Part shown: positions 1 through 11,702 of the stretch, in pieces
Layout: the number at the start of each line of letters is the position of its first letter
How positions within the stretch are numbered: position 1 is the stretch's first letter
DNA from: Caprella mutica
Lineage: Eukaryota > Arthropoda > Malacostraca > Amphipoda > Caprellidae
Direction: 5' to 3'
Length of the DNA stretch: 64,000 nucleotides
Assembly: GCA_947561585.1 (NCBI GenBank)
Contig: CANNZV010000874.1
Coordinates: 248,001 to 312,000 of the forward strand
The notes under the pieces: generated by a model
Databases searched by the model: none
Told to the model about the DNA's origin: nothing
The model's input: the letters and a program-made list of their open reading frames with translations, nothing else
Position numbers and translations under genes: made by a program

Positions 1-1957
1 CTGATAGTACATTATCACAGTGACTCTATTCTCTGATAGTACACCATCATAGTGACTCTTTTCTCTGATAGTACATCATCACAGTGACTCTTTTCTCTGA
101 TGGTACATTATCACTGTGACTCTTTTCTCTGATAATACATCATCACAGTGACTCTTTTCTCTGATAGTACATCATCACAGAGACTCTTTTCTCTGATAGT
201 ACATCATCACAGTGACTCTTTTCTCTGATAGTACATCATCACAGTGACTCTCTTTTCTGATCTGATAGTATATCATCACATTGATTCTTTTCTCTGATAG
301 TACATCATCACAGTGACTCTTTCCTCTGATAGTACATCATCACAGTGACTCTTTTCTACGATAGTACTTCACCACAGTGACTCTTTTCTCTGATAGTACA
401 TCATCACAGTGACTCTTTACTCTGATAGTACATTATCACAGTGACTCTTTACTCTGATAGTACATCATCACAGTGACTCTTTTCTCTGATAGTACATCAT
501 CACAGTGACTCTTTTCTCTGATAGTTCATCATCACAGTGACTCTTTTCTCTGATAGTACATCACCACAGTGACTCTTTTCTCTGATAGTACATCACCACA
601 GTGACTCTTTTCGGTGATAGTACATCATCACAGTGACTCTTTTCTCTGATAGTACATCATCACAGTGACTCTTTACTCTGATAGTACATTATCACAGTGA
701 CTCTTTACTCTGATAGTACATCATCACAGTGACTCTTTTCTCTTATAGTACATTATCACAGTGACTCTTTACTCTGATAGTACATCATCACAGTGACTCT
801 TTACTCTGATAGTACATTATCACAGTGACTTTTTACTCTGATAGTACATCATCACAGTGACTCTTTTCTCTGATAGTACATTATCACAGTGACTCTATTC
901 TCTGATAGTACACCATCATAGTGACTCTTTTCTCTGATAGTACATCATCACAGTGACTCTTTTCTCTGATAGTACATCATCACAGAGACTCTTTTCTCTG
1001 ATAGTACATCATCACAGTGACTCTTTTCTCTGATAGTACATCATCACAGTGACTCTCTTCTCTGATAGTATATCATCACATTGATTCTTTTCTCTGATAG
1101 TACATCATCACAGTGACTCTTTCCTCTGATAGTACATCATCACAGTGACTCTTTTCTCCGATAGTACATCACCACAGTGACTCTTTTCTCTGATAGTACA
1201 TCATCACAGTGACTCTTTTCTCCGATAGTACATCATCACAGTGACTCTTTTCTCTGATAGTACATCATCACAGTGACTCTTTTCTCTGATAGTATATCAT
1301 CAAATTGATTCTTTTCTCTGATAGAACATCATCACAGTGACTCTTTTCTCTGATAGTACATCATCACAGTGACTCTTTTCTCTGATAGTACATCATCACA
1401 GAGACTCTTTTCTCTGATAGTATATCATCACAGTGACTCTTTTCTCTAATAGTACATCATCACAGTGACTCTTTTCTCTGATAGTATATCATCACAGTGA
1501 CTCTTTTCTCTGATAGTACATCATCACAGTGACTCTTTTCTCTGATAGTACATCATCACAGTGACTCTTTTCTCTGATAGTACATCATCACAGTGACTCT
1601 TTTCTCTGATAGTATATCATCACAGTGACTCTTTTCTCTAATAGTACATCATCACAGTGACTCTTTTCTCTGATAGTACATCATCACAGTGACTCTTTTC
1701 TCTGATAGTATATCATCACAGTGACTCTTTTCTCTAATAGTACATCATCACAGTGACTCTTTTCTCTGATAGTACATCATCACAGTGACTCTTTTCTCTG
1801 ATAGTATATCATCACAGTGACTCTTTTCTCTGATAGTACATCATCACAGTGACTCTTTTCTCTGATAGTACATCATCACAGTGACTCTTTTCTCTGATAG
1901 TACATCATCACAGTGACTCTCTTCTCTGATAGTATATCATCACAGTGACTCTTTTCT
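1..1957. repeat. 32-bp satellite array (about 61 copies)
   Basis: Head-to-tail copies of a 32-bp unit, typified by CTCTGATAGTACATCATCAC followed by AGTGACTCTTTT, run from the window edge to about 1957, so the array continues to the left. Each unit contains TCACAGTGA, an inverted repeat broken only at its centre base. Variant units recur in order: the ATTATCAC/CTATTC variant followed by the CACCATCATAG variant occurs at 1 and again at about 870, and the TATATCATCACATTGATTC variant recurs at about 260 and 1065, with a related copy near 1292. This is higher-order structure made by segmental duplication. The unit is not a multiple of three and codes for nothing. No unique spacers separate the units, so it is not a CRISPR array. 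Confidence 0.97.
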
Positions 1958-3152
1958 CGACTAATATATTCAGAAAGGAAACTATGTATAAATGCCCCAT
2001 CTGCGATATTTTTTCATCACTTATCTTACATTGAAACAAAACTTAAATGAAGAATAATGTGTCTTAAAAAACACGGTAATAAATGTGTATTTTGAATGTT
2101 GGAAGCAATGCTCCTTAAAGGAAATCGCTTTATATTGTTGCACCATTACATTTTTACTATTGCAACTTTTTAAAATTGATACCGTTACTATTATCTTCCT
2201 TACTTTGACTAAAAGAATGACACAATAAAATATTTTATTTGGAATTTTGAATAATTCTAATACAAACCATCAAACACATTTAGCTAATATCAGATAAAAT
2301 GAGAACCTTATGTTACAAAGAGAGAAAAATTTTGGATTCAGTTTAGAATTCCTCATTCTTATTCTTTTCCATTTGTCATTATGTTGAAAAGATGTCTTCA
2401 AGATTTTCAGATTTCAAATACGTGTCCATCTTCAGAATTTTAAGTGACAATAAAGGAACTTGCGAGACATTAAATATGAAAAAAGTGATCTACTTCTACC
2501 GTGCACAATTTATCAAATAATTTAAACCAAGTGCAATAAAAAAAAAGTGCAAATTTACACTCCGCTAATTTGAGAAGTAAATATTTAAAATATACCACAA
2601 GAAATTAGCTTAACTTGCTGACATAGTAATAACATCTTTAACATTAAAGATATAATTAACTAACACATCAAGTAAAATTAACTGAATTATTGGTAGTTAC
2701 CAAATATTTATGCCAACAAGCTCAAATTAAAATATTTAGTTAATTATTTTCCTAAATTCTTTGAATGAAAATCGAAAACTCTGACCTACATGTAATTGGC
2801 ACTCACATAAGAAATTTTATTAAGTAAATTCAATAGTAATGAAAAAATATCAAGAGAAAAATTTGACCATGTCAAACATACTTCTAAATAAGCTAGTTTT
2901 TTTTTAAATACTGAACTTGAACATATTTTCAATAATCCTATGCAATTCGAAGCTGCAACCAACCTATGTACCTACAGCTAGTAAATTCTGATTTTGCATA
3001 AATCTATTTATTTCAGTATTCCTCCAACTTTATCTACGCAAAGTGTTGAACATTAATATTACAAATTTATGAAGTTTGTGATCAATGCAAGTTAATTCAT
3101 TCATGACTTCCTCTAAAATAATCAAGATATTTTCTATTTTAGTTTATAATAC
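1958..3152. other. AT-rich stretch without recognised gene
   Basis: From the edge of the satellite to the assembly gap the sequence is AT-rich and unique-looking. I see no long reading frame, no splice-flanked coding block and no transposon ends. Confidence 0.6.
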
Positions 3153-3404
3153 NNNNNNNNNNNNNNNNNNNNNNNNNNNNNNNNNNNNNNNNNNNNNNNN
3201 NNNNNNNNNNNNNNNNNNNNNNNNNNNNNNNNNNNNNNNNNNNNNNNNNNNNNNNNNNNNNNNNNNNNNNNNNNNNNNNNNNNNNNNNNNNNNNNNNNNN
3301 NNNNNNNNNNNNNNNNNNNNNNNNNNNNNNNNNNNNNNNNNNNNNNNNNNNNNNNNNNNNNNNNNNNNNNNNNNNNNNNNNNNNNNNNNNNNNNNNNNNN
3401 NNNN
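3153..3404. other. Assembly gap (252 N)
   Basis: A run of 252 N. Any reading frame across it is an artefact. Confidence 0.99.
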
Positions 3405-3492
3405 ATCTGAAAATGATGAAGAGAAAATTAGATTACAGTTCAATGATATTGAGAGCCACGAAAATGAGTGTGTGATGTTTCTAGTTCATTAA
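3405..3492 (+). CDS. Possible C-terminal coding fragment after the gap, unknown
   Basis: Directly after the N run there is an open stretch of 28 codons ending in TAA. It has a protein-like, acidic composition: SENDEEKIRLQFNDIE followed by SHENECVMFLVH. It looks different from translations of the surrounding AT-rich DNA. It could be the end of a last exon or of a transposon gene whose body lies in the gap. It is too short to recognise and could be chance. No family is assigned. Confidence 0.2.
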
Positions 3493-3861
3493 AACACAGA
3501 AAAAAAGTGAATAAAAACTTGTTTATCAGGTTACATCACCTATTTGAGTCCAGACTCTCTATCAGTACACAATACTACACATGCATGCCTTGAATACCTA
3601 CAGTAGTTACGTTCACATAAGTACATATCTCTGCAGTGTGTAAGTGAGTGTGTTTCATAGTGCGCTAACTGGGGAGGTGGAGAGGAGGCGCCGTATGCCA
3701 ACTGGCGGAATGTGCGTGAATGCAATATTTGAATGTAATAACAATACTCTATACATAATCGTCTTTTATAAAAATTTACTAAGATTTTCTAATAATATCA
3801 GATGAAATGACTATATTTATACAACCTTGTATCCTGATTACGTGACTGACTAATCCTAATT
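3493..3861. other. Short stretch with a GC-richer patch, no gene recognised
   Basis: Mostly AT-rich. A GC-richer patch at about 3655-3720 stands out from its surroundings and may be part of an unrecognised repeat. The reading frame on the minus strand here (3540-3725) shows no motif. Confidence 0.4.
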
Positions 3862-4142
3862 TCTATACTAATAATTTTTTTAGTATATTTTTTATTTATT
3901 TAGTGTCCGCTTCTATATGACGGGTTTTAAACCTGAATAATGTAACTATGATACGCACGAGAATATATTGACTTGATATTTAAATTTTTCTGTTTTTAAT
4001 CAATTTTTTAAATGGTTTTATCTATGAAAAAGTATCATTTTATGCATAAAAATCAATTATCTTAATTTACTAAAAAATAACTTAACATCGTGTGATGAAT
4101 TACTATTGGAGACCCGTTATTTTTAACGGGCAAATACACTAG
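3862..4142 (+). mobile_element. Helitron-like non-autonomous element
   Basis: The right end has the classic Helitron 3' layout: a perfect 6-bp-stem hairpin, CCCGTTATTTTTAACGGG at 4113-4130, then 8 nt, then CTAG (4139-4142), followed by T. A related sequence lies in the opposite orientation at about 39810-40050 with the same hairpin, the same spacing and a final CTAG next to T. That supports a true element end rather than a chance hairpin. The left end is placed at TCTATACTAATA (3862), which resembles Helitron 5' ends, but the preceding base is T and not the expected A, so that boundary is weaker. There is no Rep/helicase coding, so it would depend on an autonomous relative. Confidence 0.6.
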
Positions 4143-7100
4143 TAATATAATAATTTCCGTACTAAATTAAGTAATTAAATATTAGAGTTTAAGATGACAC
4201 AGTCTGTCAATCTTGATAGAAAAATAGTATCTCTAGAAGAATATAACCGCAAAGAACAACTTGTGAACTAATAGAAACTAATCTGATATAACATCATTTA
4301 TCTTATAGTCAATATTAACAAGTAACGGTTCTGGCACAAAGGGAAGAAAATTATATTCTATCTGATGGTTGAACATTGTATGCATAATATTGTGGGAAAA
4401 ACTACAGATGCTCTACCAACTTCTGAAAAAATGCAGCATAAAAGTATAATAACCGATACTCTAATGGACTAGAAGCTTCTTTAGGACTCAGGAATATGAG
4501 AATATAATAGGTCCAATTACTGGTGTGATACATTACAATATTGGAGAAATATCTCTCAAAATAATGCAATATTAATACAACCTCGATTATCTCACCACAA
4601 TATTTTTTCTCCGCTGAGTAATTCCAAAGCCATCAGCTCAGCAAAAAGCTACAGAAAACTCTCAAAGAGTAATAAGATTGTGAAATCAAGAGAAAAAAGT
4701 CTGATCTACACACGAAAAGATTGATTGAAGCAAAGTGCACTATGTGTGAATTATCAAGTGGCATCTGTTTGAGATATAAATGATGTTGAAGAAAGGAAAC
4801 AGCTAATTAACCTATTTAATTGATACTCTGAGTTAATGACGATGAGATGGAGACTCTCCTCCATTTCATTATTGATACAAACAGTTGTCAGTATAATAGT
4901 GTATTTTTACCTGAAACATCTAATTTATAATTGAGTTAATAACATAAATTTTTCTCATTTAATTTCAATCAAATAAGCAAATATATAACTTCGTTATGTC
5001 TTATATATTAATGTTCAATTACCTTAATACAAATAAATAAAACATCTCAATGAAAATAACCTCGTTCGTTTGGAATGATCACAAATGTAACCAAACATAT
5101 CATGCATGTTTTCTCTCAGGACTTATTGATTAAATTATTTTCAATATCTCCTGAGCTTAAGAGAGAGTTCTCTATCACTCTATAAATATATATTATTTAA
5201 TACTAAGAATATGTCTTAGTTCCAGTAAAGTAGCTAATTTTAAAATAGATATAACCAGCAAAAATCATTACATAAACTATTAATGGATAGTCAGTTTTAA
5301 TTAGAAGAAGTAGGATTTAGATGGATTACTTGATAATCAGTTTTTCTTAGCACTCCATTTTACAAAAGTAATCCAGATTTTATGAAATTACGTCAGATTG
5401 ATTACTAAGAGAAATAAACTTTATAAGCACTTATCATAGTATAAATATGAAATGAGTATTTGAGATTTTATTAATTCTATTAGTTATCGTACAAATTAGT
5501 AACAGTCAAAGATTTTCCTTTATTTGATTAAATCAATTTTGTCCATTGTTCTATTAATTTCAGTTTGTTGTTACAATGAGAAGAAAATAACTGTATAATA
5601 GTCTTTTTATTGTGCATTGTTCTATTGTTACTCAAAATATCGAAATAGAAACAATGAATGTCGAAATAGACCAAATCTACAATGGAATAGTTTGATTGAC
5701 CAATTGTTATATGGAGACCATATAAAATATTGTATTGGGAAGCTTGAAACCATGACCGCAATATTTCAACCCGGTAAAATAATATATACAGTATTCCCCT
5801 AAGGTTAGGTTAGCGGTCCGGTTAAAAGGCTGGAATATAGAGGAGTGTAATATACCTAAACCGATGGAAAAACATTTAGCAACGAAAAAGTGAGAATACT
5901 GTGAATAAATTGTGAATTTGTTATACCAGATAAACAATAAACATACACAAACTACATGATTTCTTGCTTATTTATCATATATTTGTCACTCACAGAAGAT
6001 CCAATTCCATCAATAGAAATAATAATCATTGTCAGTGCCACATGCCACATGGTATATAACAATTATTAGCAATAATACTTATGTACTTTCTCTCAAATAA
6101 TAGTTGAAATGTAAATAACACGTATAATTTACCTGGGAGTAATGGATTTATTCAGTATGGGATTGCTTAATAATATTGAATTAAATTTTAAATAAATATA
6201 CAACGTAATACTAATATTTTTAGTAGAATTTTTAATTCTAAGATCTCTCATCATTTTTTTAAAAGGTCTACATATAACATAGTGTAACGCTGGTTAATAT
6301 TTTGAAAAAATAGAACATTTCAATTAGTCTCAGAGTTGACTTTTCATTTATCTACCAATCTAATTCTCAAAAGTGAATTATAATCTAATTATTAGAATTA
6401 GAATTTTTCGAGAGGAATCGTTAACTGTAATAAATCAGTAATTTTCCAATGTTATATATAACATATATATTATTTATATATTTCTCAAATTAGTTATGCT
6501 GAAGCTCCAGTTGCTTTGGTAATATTGAAAAAACATTTTTCTTTGAGTTTGTATGTCTTTAGTTACAACAGCTCAATGCACTAGAAGTAGATGATGTGTA
6601 GTAGTTTGTTTTCGGAAATAGAGCTCTCAATTCAAGTCTTGTTTTGCTGCTATCGAAAGATCGTGCGGATTCGAAGATGTTGTGACTCGCATTCTTTCGA
6701 TTTTATTTCCCTTCTATTTATTTTCAGTTGTTTCCCATGGGGTGGATCTAAAATACAGTACATAATTTCTCTTTTAATGTCCCTGGTTGTAATCTATCTA
6801 TAGAAGGTATAATATACTCCTGGCATTCATACAAGATAAAAAATTTAATAGTTATTCAGATTAATTCATAGTCACAATATTTTCTCGATTTTTTTTCATA
6901 ATGTTGACCTGAGGTTTAATATTTCACAATAACAGATCTCGTAGATTAATTTCAGAGTTGTAAATATAACAATAGTTCATTTTACAATCTCCTTCGTTGA
7001 TTTATTGAGGATTTTATAGAAATTGTATATGTATACTCTTAATTATTTCTATCTATACATGAAAAAATAATTCATTAATAATGATGTGAAGATTTATGAT

Positions 7101-8130
7101 TTAAATAGTGGATTAAAATAAATCTCTCGTCTAATGATTGGGACGATTAACAATAGAGAACATAATAGCAGGTAATTAACATTGTCCTAATTGAAATGGA
7201 GAGATTAATGATTAATTTATCAATGAAAATCAATGAATAATTAGATAATGTTTTAACGATTGATTTGGAACCAAAGGTTATACCTTTGTTGTTCCTTTGC
7301 ACCTACCATCCTTCTTTGAAATTCTTCATGGATGCAGAATAGCTTCTACATAGATTTAGTTCCTTACTAAGAAAAGCTACGAGAAGAATACCATTCTATT
7401 GTAAATTACTAAATAATTGTGATTGTAAATGTAACATACCGAAAGCGCAAAGTGGAACATTATAGCTATTTCCTGAACTGAGAGCGTAAATAATTAAAAT
7501 AATGATATTAAGAGTCACATCTCCTTTTAATTCATACACTATCACTGACAGGATTCACTGCATGGTAGAGATCCTAACCGATTTGGTTAGATATTAGTTT
7601 GTTCGAGGAGAGTATATATGGAGGTAGGTACTGCAAAACAAATGACATTCATGTTATTGAAGAAAAAATTAAATATTAAATGTATATCATGATGAAATCG
7701 ATATGTAATTTATTTTTGTTATAGTGAACTGTTCAATCTATAATTTTTTCCTTTCACTCTGTTTCTGATGTTTTTATAATTCGTATTATTTATTACTCTT
7801 ATACGAAAGTCAATGTATGGAAAATGAATTGACCGAACATAGAGAAAATAATTTCGCTAATTTCTTAACTTATTTATAACATACATTACAATCAATGTAG
7901 CTGCACTGAAGAACTATATATAATGAGTCTAAATATCATTTAATTACATAATTGTATATAACATAATTTACTTTTAACTTTTCTATTTTGATTTCTATAT
8001 TATATTAATGACCATCTTTAGCTAATAATTCCTCTATCGTCCAGTGGTAACCAAACTGGGAAAAATTGCCCCCTGGAGAGGGGAGGGGGAATTACAGCTG
8101 CAACTGGGGAATGATTACCGAGTCTACTAA
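4143..8130. other. AT-rich stretch without recognised gene
   Basis: About 4 kb of AT-rich sequence. The longest open frames (5528-5937 on both strands, 6591-6803) are short, overlap each other on opposite strands and show no motif. A G-rich patch lies at about 8057-8110, just before the next repeat. Nothing else is supported. Confidence 0.55.
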
Positions 8131-8722
8131 TTACCTTCGCAGAATGCGGAAGGGTAATATTATAGTTGACATTTATTTATATATTTATCATCTTGTTATT
8201 CGCATAACTGAAAAAGGATTCAACCAAATTACCTGAAATATGGTGAAACGATTGGTCAATGTCCAGTGTCCTGCTGGTTGAATTTTAGGAGCAACCCGGT
8301 CAAAGGTCAAGGTCATAGTCATTTATAACTCAAAAAGTATTGCACCATATTGCATGAAACTTGGTGGGACGATTGATCAATATATAGGGACCGTTTTGTT
8401 AGATTTTGGTACGGTCGGATTAAAGATCAAAGATCAAGGTCAAGACTATTTATAACTCAATAACTCAAAAAGAAAAGTACTCAACCAAATTGTCTGAAAT
8501 TTGATGGGACGATTGGACAATGTCCACGAACCATCAGATAGAATTTTGGAGCGATCAAGGTCAAGGTCATTTATAACTCATTAACTCAAAGAGTGTTAAA
8601 CCATATTGATCGAATGAAGCTTGGTGGGACGATTGTTCACTATCCAGTCACCAGTTTATTATATTTTGGTAGCAAAATGATTAGTAGCTGTGAAGGTATG
8701 CGCTCTACCGAGCGCACGTAAT
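8131..8722 (+). repeat. Dispersed repeat with tandem core and hairpins at both ends
   Basis: The element starts with TTACCTTCGCAGAATGCGGA, which folds back on itself as a near-perfect hairpin. It then carries four imperfect units of about 125 bp (starting near 8196, 8325, 8451 and 8572). Each unit has TAACTCAAAAAGTATT-like, TGAAATTTGGTGGGACGATT-like and AGATTTTGG-like blocks, and the first three also have AAGGTCAAGGTCA-like blocks. It ends with the hairpin TGCGCTCTACCGAGCGCA (8699-8716), then CGTAATCTGG. Truncated relatives occur at 8931 and 41832. The plan of a 5' hairpin, a variable tandem core and a 3' hairpin resembles Helentron-associated (HINE, pearl-type) non-autonomous elements. That assignment is inference; the repeat structure itself is directly visible. 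Confidence 0.7.
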
Positions 8723-8930
8723 CTGGTTCCTTGTACCTTTACCTTCTGTTTAATTTATTCATTAATTATCTCGATGGTAATTATTAAGGGATAGGAATTG
8801 GTAAAAAAGTTTGTAACGACACAAATTTTTAAAGATTTTCCTTGCAGCAATTCATATTTCCAATATGTCAGAATAATTTGAATATTAAAAGATAAAGTTA
8901 AAATATTTCTAGCGAAATATTTTTAAATTA

Positions 8931-9095
8931 CCTTCGAAAATTAACGGAAGGTTATGTTTTGATAGACATTAATCTATTAACTTGTAATCTTGTTATAATA
9001 AATTAATTGTAATCTTTTTATTCGTATAACTATAAAAGTATTCAACCAAATTGCCTGAAATTTGGTCGGGGTTACATTGTTGATTACTATTTCGC
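8931..9095 (+). repeat. Truncated copy of the tandem-core repeat
   Basis: TTACCTTCGAAAATTAACGG with AAGGTTATG repeats the 5' hairpin of the element at 8131. It is followed by one partial core unit (ATTCAACCAAATTGCCTGAA at about 9040) that breaks off after TTTGGTCGGGG. Confidence 0.7.
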
Positions 9096-10250
9096 ATGGG
9101 TTTTGATCTTTTTATTTGTATTCGGATGATATTTGATTTCAATAATATATTAATATAGTATTTCCTGTCTTTTTCACTGTCTGGAAATTGTTTTTTGTTC
9201 AGATATTGTTTTTTACTTATTTACCAATGCCATTGTTGTTATTGGTTAGCAGTTTTTTGATCCTAGCTATTTCTTAGTGGATGTTTTCCAGTTGCTGCAA
9301 ATTTTATTTGCTCTACTGAGAAATGTTTTTATTACTCCTTTTTTGTATTGGAATAGGTCGAAGTGCAGAAATATTGTTGAAAACAAGCGACCTGTATAGA
9401 AATGTCGATGATCATGTTCAACATCACTTCAACTACATAAATGAAACAATATAATGTATAGGAGAAAAAGATCTTGCTAACAAGGGGGATGAAATTACAT
9501 CCTACGCGATGTAGAATTAACTCCCATACGACTAATGGAATAAATATTACTAAATGCTTATAATTTTCAAACTTGTAATTGATATCCTGGAAATGTTTGA
9601 TAAAGTGATACTTTATAATAGAAAAAGTACTTGTAATTGCAAAACTACACAAATAATATTCAAAAATGCATTGATTTAATTACTCCATATCTAATATCCA
9701 TTTAATAAAATAGAATTCTCTATAATAGGTATAAAATGAGGCTATTAATAAATACATTCGCAATATACAGTCAGAATTAATATGATGCTTTTTATTTTAG
9801 ATATTTATCCAAATACATATTACTTATATATATTTACATTATTTATTTACCTCAGGTCACTATGTTTTGACGATACACTGACAAATTCCTTAGCTTTAAT
9901 AAAGGATTCACTTAAAGTGTGATCAATAATTCATATTACGAACCATTGAGTTGATAAGCAGTTCGAAGGGAAGTTGTAGAACGGACTAACATTTTACCAT
10001 TTCAATGCAATTGAAACTGTGTATAAAGCTGGAATTACTTTTACACGAGATGCCTCTAACATAAACTAATATAAAAGATAAGGAGGGGGTGTTTGGCAGG
10101 AAATAAAAATATTAACTAGTAAATTAATAATTCTATGTAGTTTTATTGATATAAATGAAACTAAATGCAATTGAAGGATTGCAATTACATAAAAAAAAAT
10201 AGTAACTCTTTAACGACCAGCGGGTCACTGGTTGAACAATATAAATAAAC
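9096..10250. other. AT-rich stretch without recognised gene
   Basis: No gene or repeat boundary found. The minus-strand frame at 9332-9652 has no recognisable motif. Confidence 0.5.
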
Positions 10251-11397
10251 GGGAAACGGACTATTCCCCGCCGAACTTTTCCCCGCATGGACTTTTCCCC
10301 GCCAGACTTTTCCCCGCCTATTGTTTTTTTAAGTTAAATCTCGGAAGACAATTTAATATTAAGAATTTTCAATTAGTTTAAAAATAAAAAATAGTTTTGA
10401 CCAATAAATCTATTGCCGTGAAATTGTAAATCAAAGTCTGTCGTTGCAACTAGCCAATTTTTTGGATTTTTTTTTAACTTAGTAGCATGGAAATTGGTCA
10501 TCAACCAAATCCTTGAACCGAACCCGTTTTGTAGTTACTCTTTCGATAATTAGTTTTCATTGGAGACTTTTCGAAAAAAATGTACGACTTTATATCTAAA
10601 TCGTCCTCAAATCTGACTACTTAAAAAGTCTTGATTTAAGGATTTCTACCCTCTAACTTATGTATTTTCATAATAATGGATAATGCATTGTAAGTTCTTT
10701 AAGGAATGAATATTAAATAAGCATAATAGAAAAAAACACATTATAAAAAAGCCAATATTAAGTGTAATAAAAAAATATATAGTTGGATTATTAATTCTGT
10801 AGTCTCTTAAATTAATTCTCAAATTAATAAACTACAATTAAATATATACTTCTGGAAAAGTATATATTTGAGCTAGAAGTAAATAAATGAACATTTTTAA
10901 TAATAACTGACAAAGAAAATAATAACTTTGCGATATGTTTAACTTTAGAGCTGAAATAAACTGAATTAATCGAAGCTTTTTAGACTAAATTGCTACATTT
11001 TGCAATTCATTAGAATTGCCATAATGTTTTGAACTTTGTAGCATATCTTAATTCTATGCAAATTTACGAATGTACAGTCTTTAAATATAAACGACCAATA
11101 TCGACACATACGGAAATGAAAGCTAAAAATAAGACTGTATTATTGTGTAAGTCTGTTAATAATATGTGTCTTCTATTGATAAATGGTTTGTTTTATCAAA
11201 ATTTTAATTTAATAGCCCAAAATACAAATATTTTATTCGGCGGGGAAAAGTCCGGCGGGGAATAGTCCTGGCGAGGAAAAGTCCTGGGGGGAAAAGTCTG
11301 GCGGGAAATGATCCAGCGCGGAAAAGTCCGGCGGGGAATGATCTGGCAGGGAATAGTAAGGCGGGGAATGATAAGGCGGGGAAAAGTCCTAGTGCCG
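10251..11397. mobile_element. Fold-back element with arms of 15-bp tandem repeats
   Basis: The left arm (about 10251-10318) holds about four units and the right arm (about 11238-11397) about ten units, in opposite orientation, of the 15-bp motif GGCGGGGAAAAGTCC and variants. The GC-rich arms enclose an AT-rich core of about 0.9 kb without a convincing gene. The direct repeat AAATAAAC lies immediately outside both ends (10243-10250 and 11398-11405), which fits an 8-bp target-site duplication. Arms of short tandem repeats are the hallmark of fold-back (FB-like) DNA transposons. The arms differ in unit number, as expected from slippage. The small frames in the core and arms are not taken as genes. 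Confidence 0.8.
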
Positions 11398-11702
11398 AAA
11401 TAAACATGTCAAATTTCTTGTTCCTTGATATTTCAAATTGCTTTTGAGCATAGTTACATACCTAAGACTCTCTTCTAACTGAAAATAACAATGGTACACA
11501 AAATATATTGCTCATTTTCTTTTTAAATTCATTTGCATTCAAGCTATGTCACGTGGTTATTGACTTGTGCTAATTTTCGATATTTTATTAAACATAAATG
11601 AGCATATTTTGAAAAAAGTACTATATATTTTCCTTCACTCATTCAATTATAATGATCATATAAACTTTTCCTCATAAAAGAGTCCCATGTCATTTAGAAT
11701 GT
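11398..11702. other. Short stretch with nothing recognised
   Basis: AT-rich, about 300 bp. It begins with the right-hand copy of the fold-back element's AAATAAAC duplication. Confidence 0.5.

Noticed and set aside
1..1957. CRISPR-like regularly spaced repeat
   Set aside because: The 32-bp units are directly adjacent, with no unique spacers, in a eukaryotic context. It is a satellite.
5800..5820. Possible telomeric TTAGG repeat (AAGGTTAGGTTAG)
   Set aside because: Only two units are present and the flanks are ordinary sequence.
11204..11407. Minus-strand 67-codon frame rich in Phe, Pro and Arg
   Set aside because: It is a translation of the 15-bp arm units of the fold-back element.
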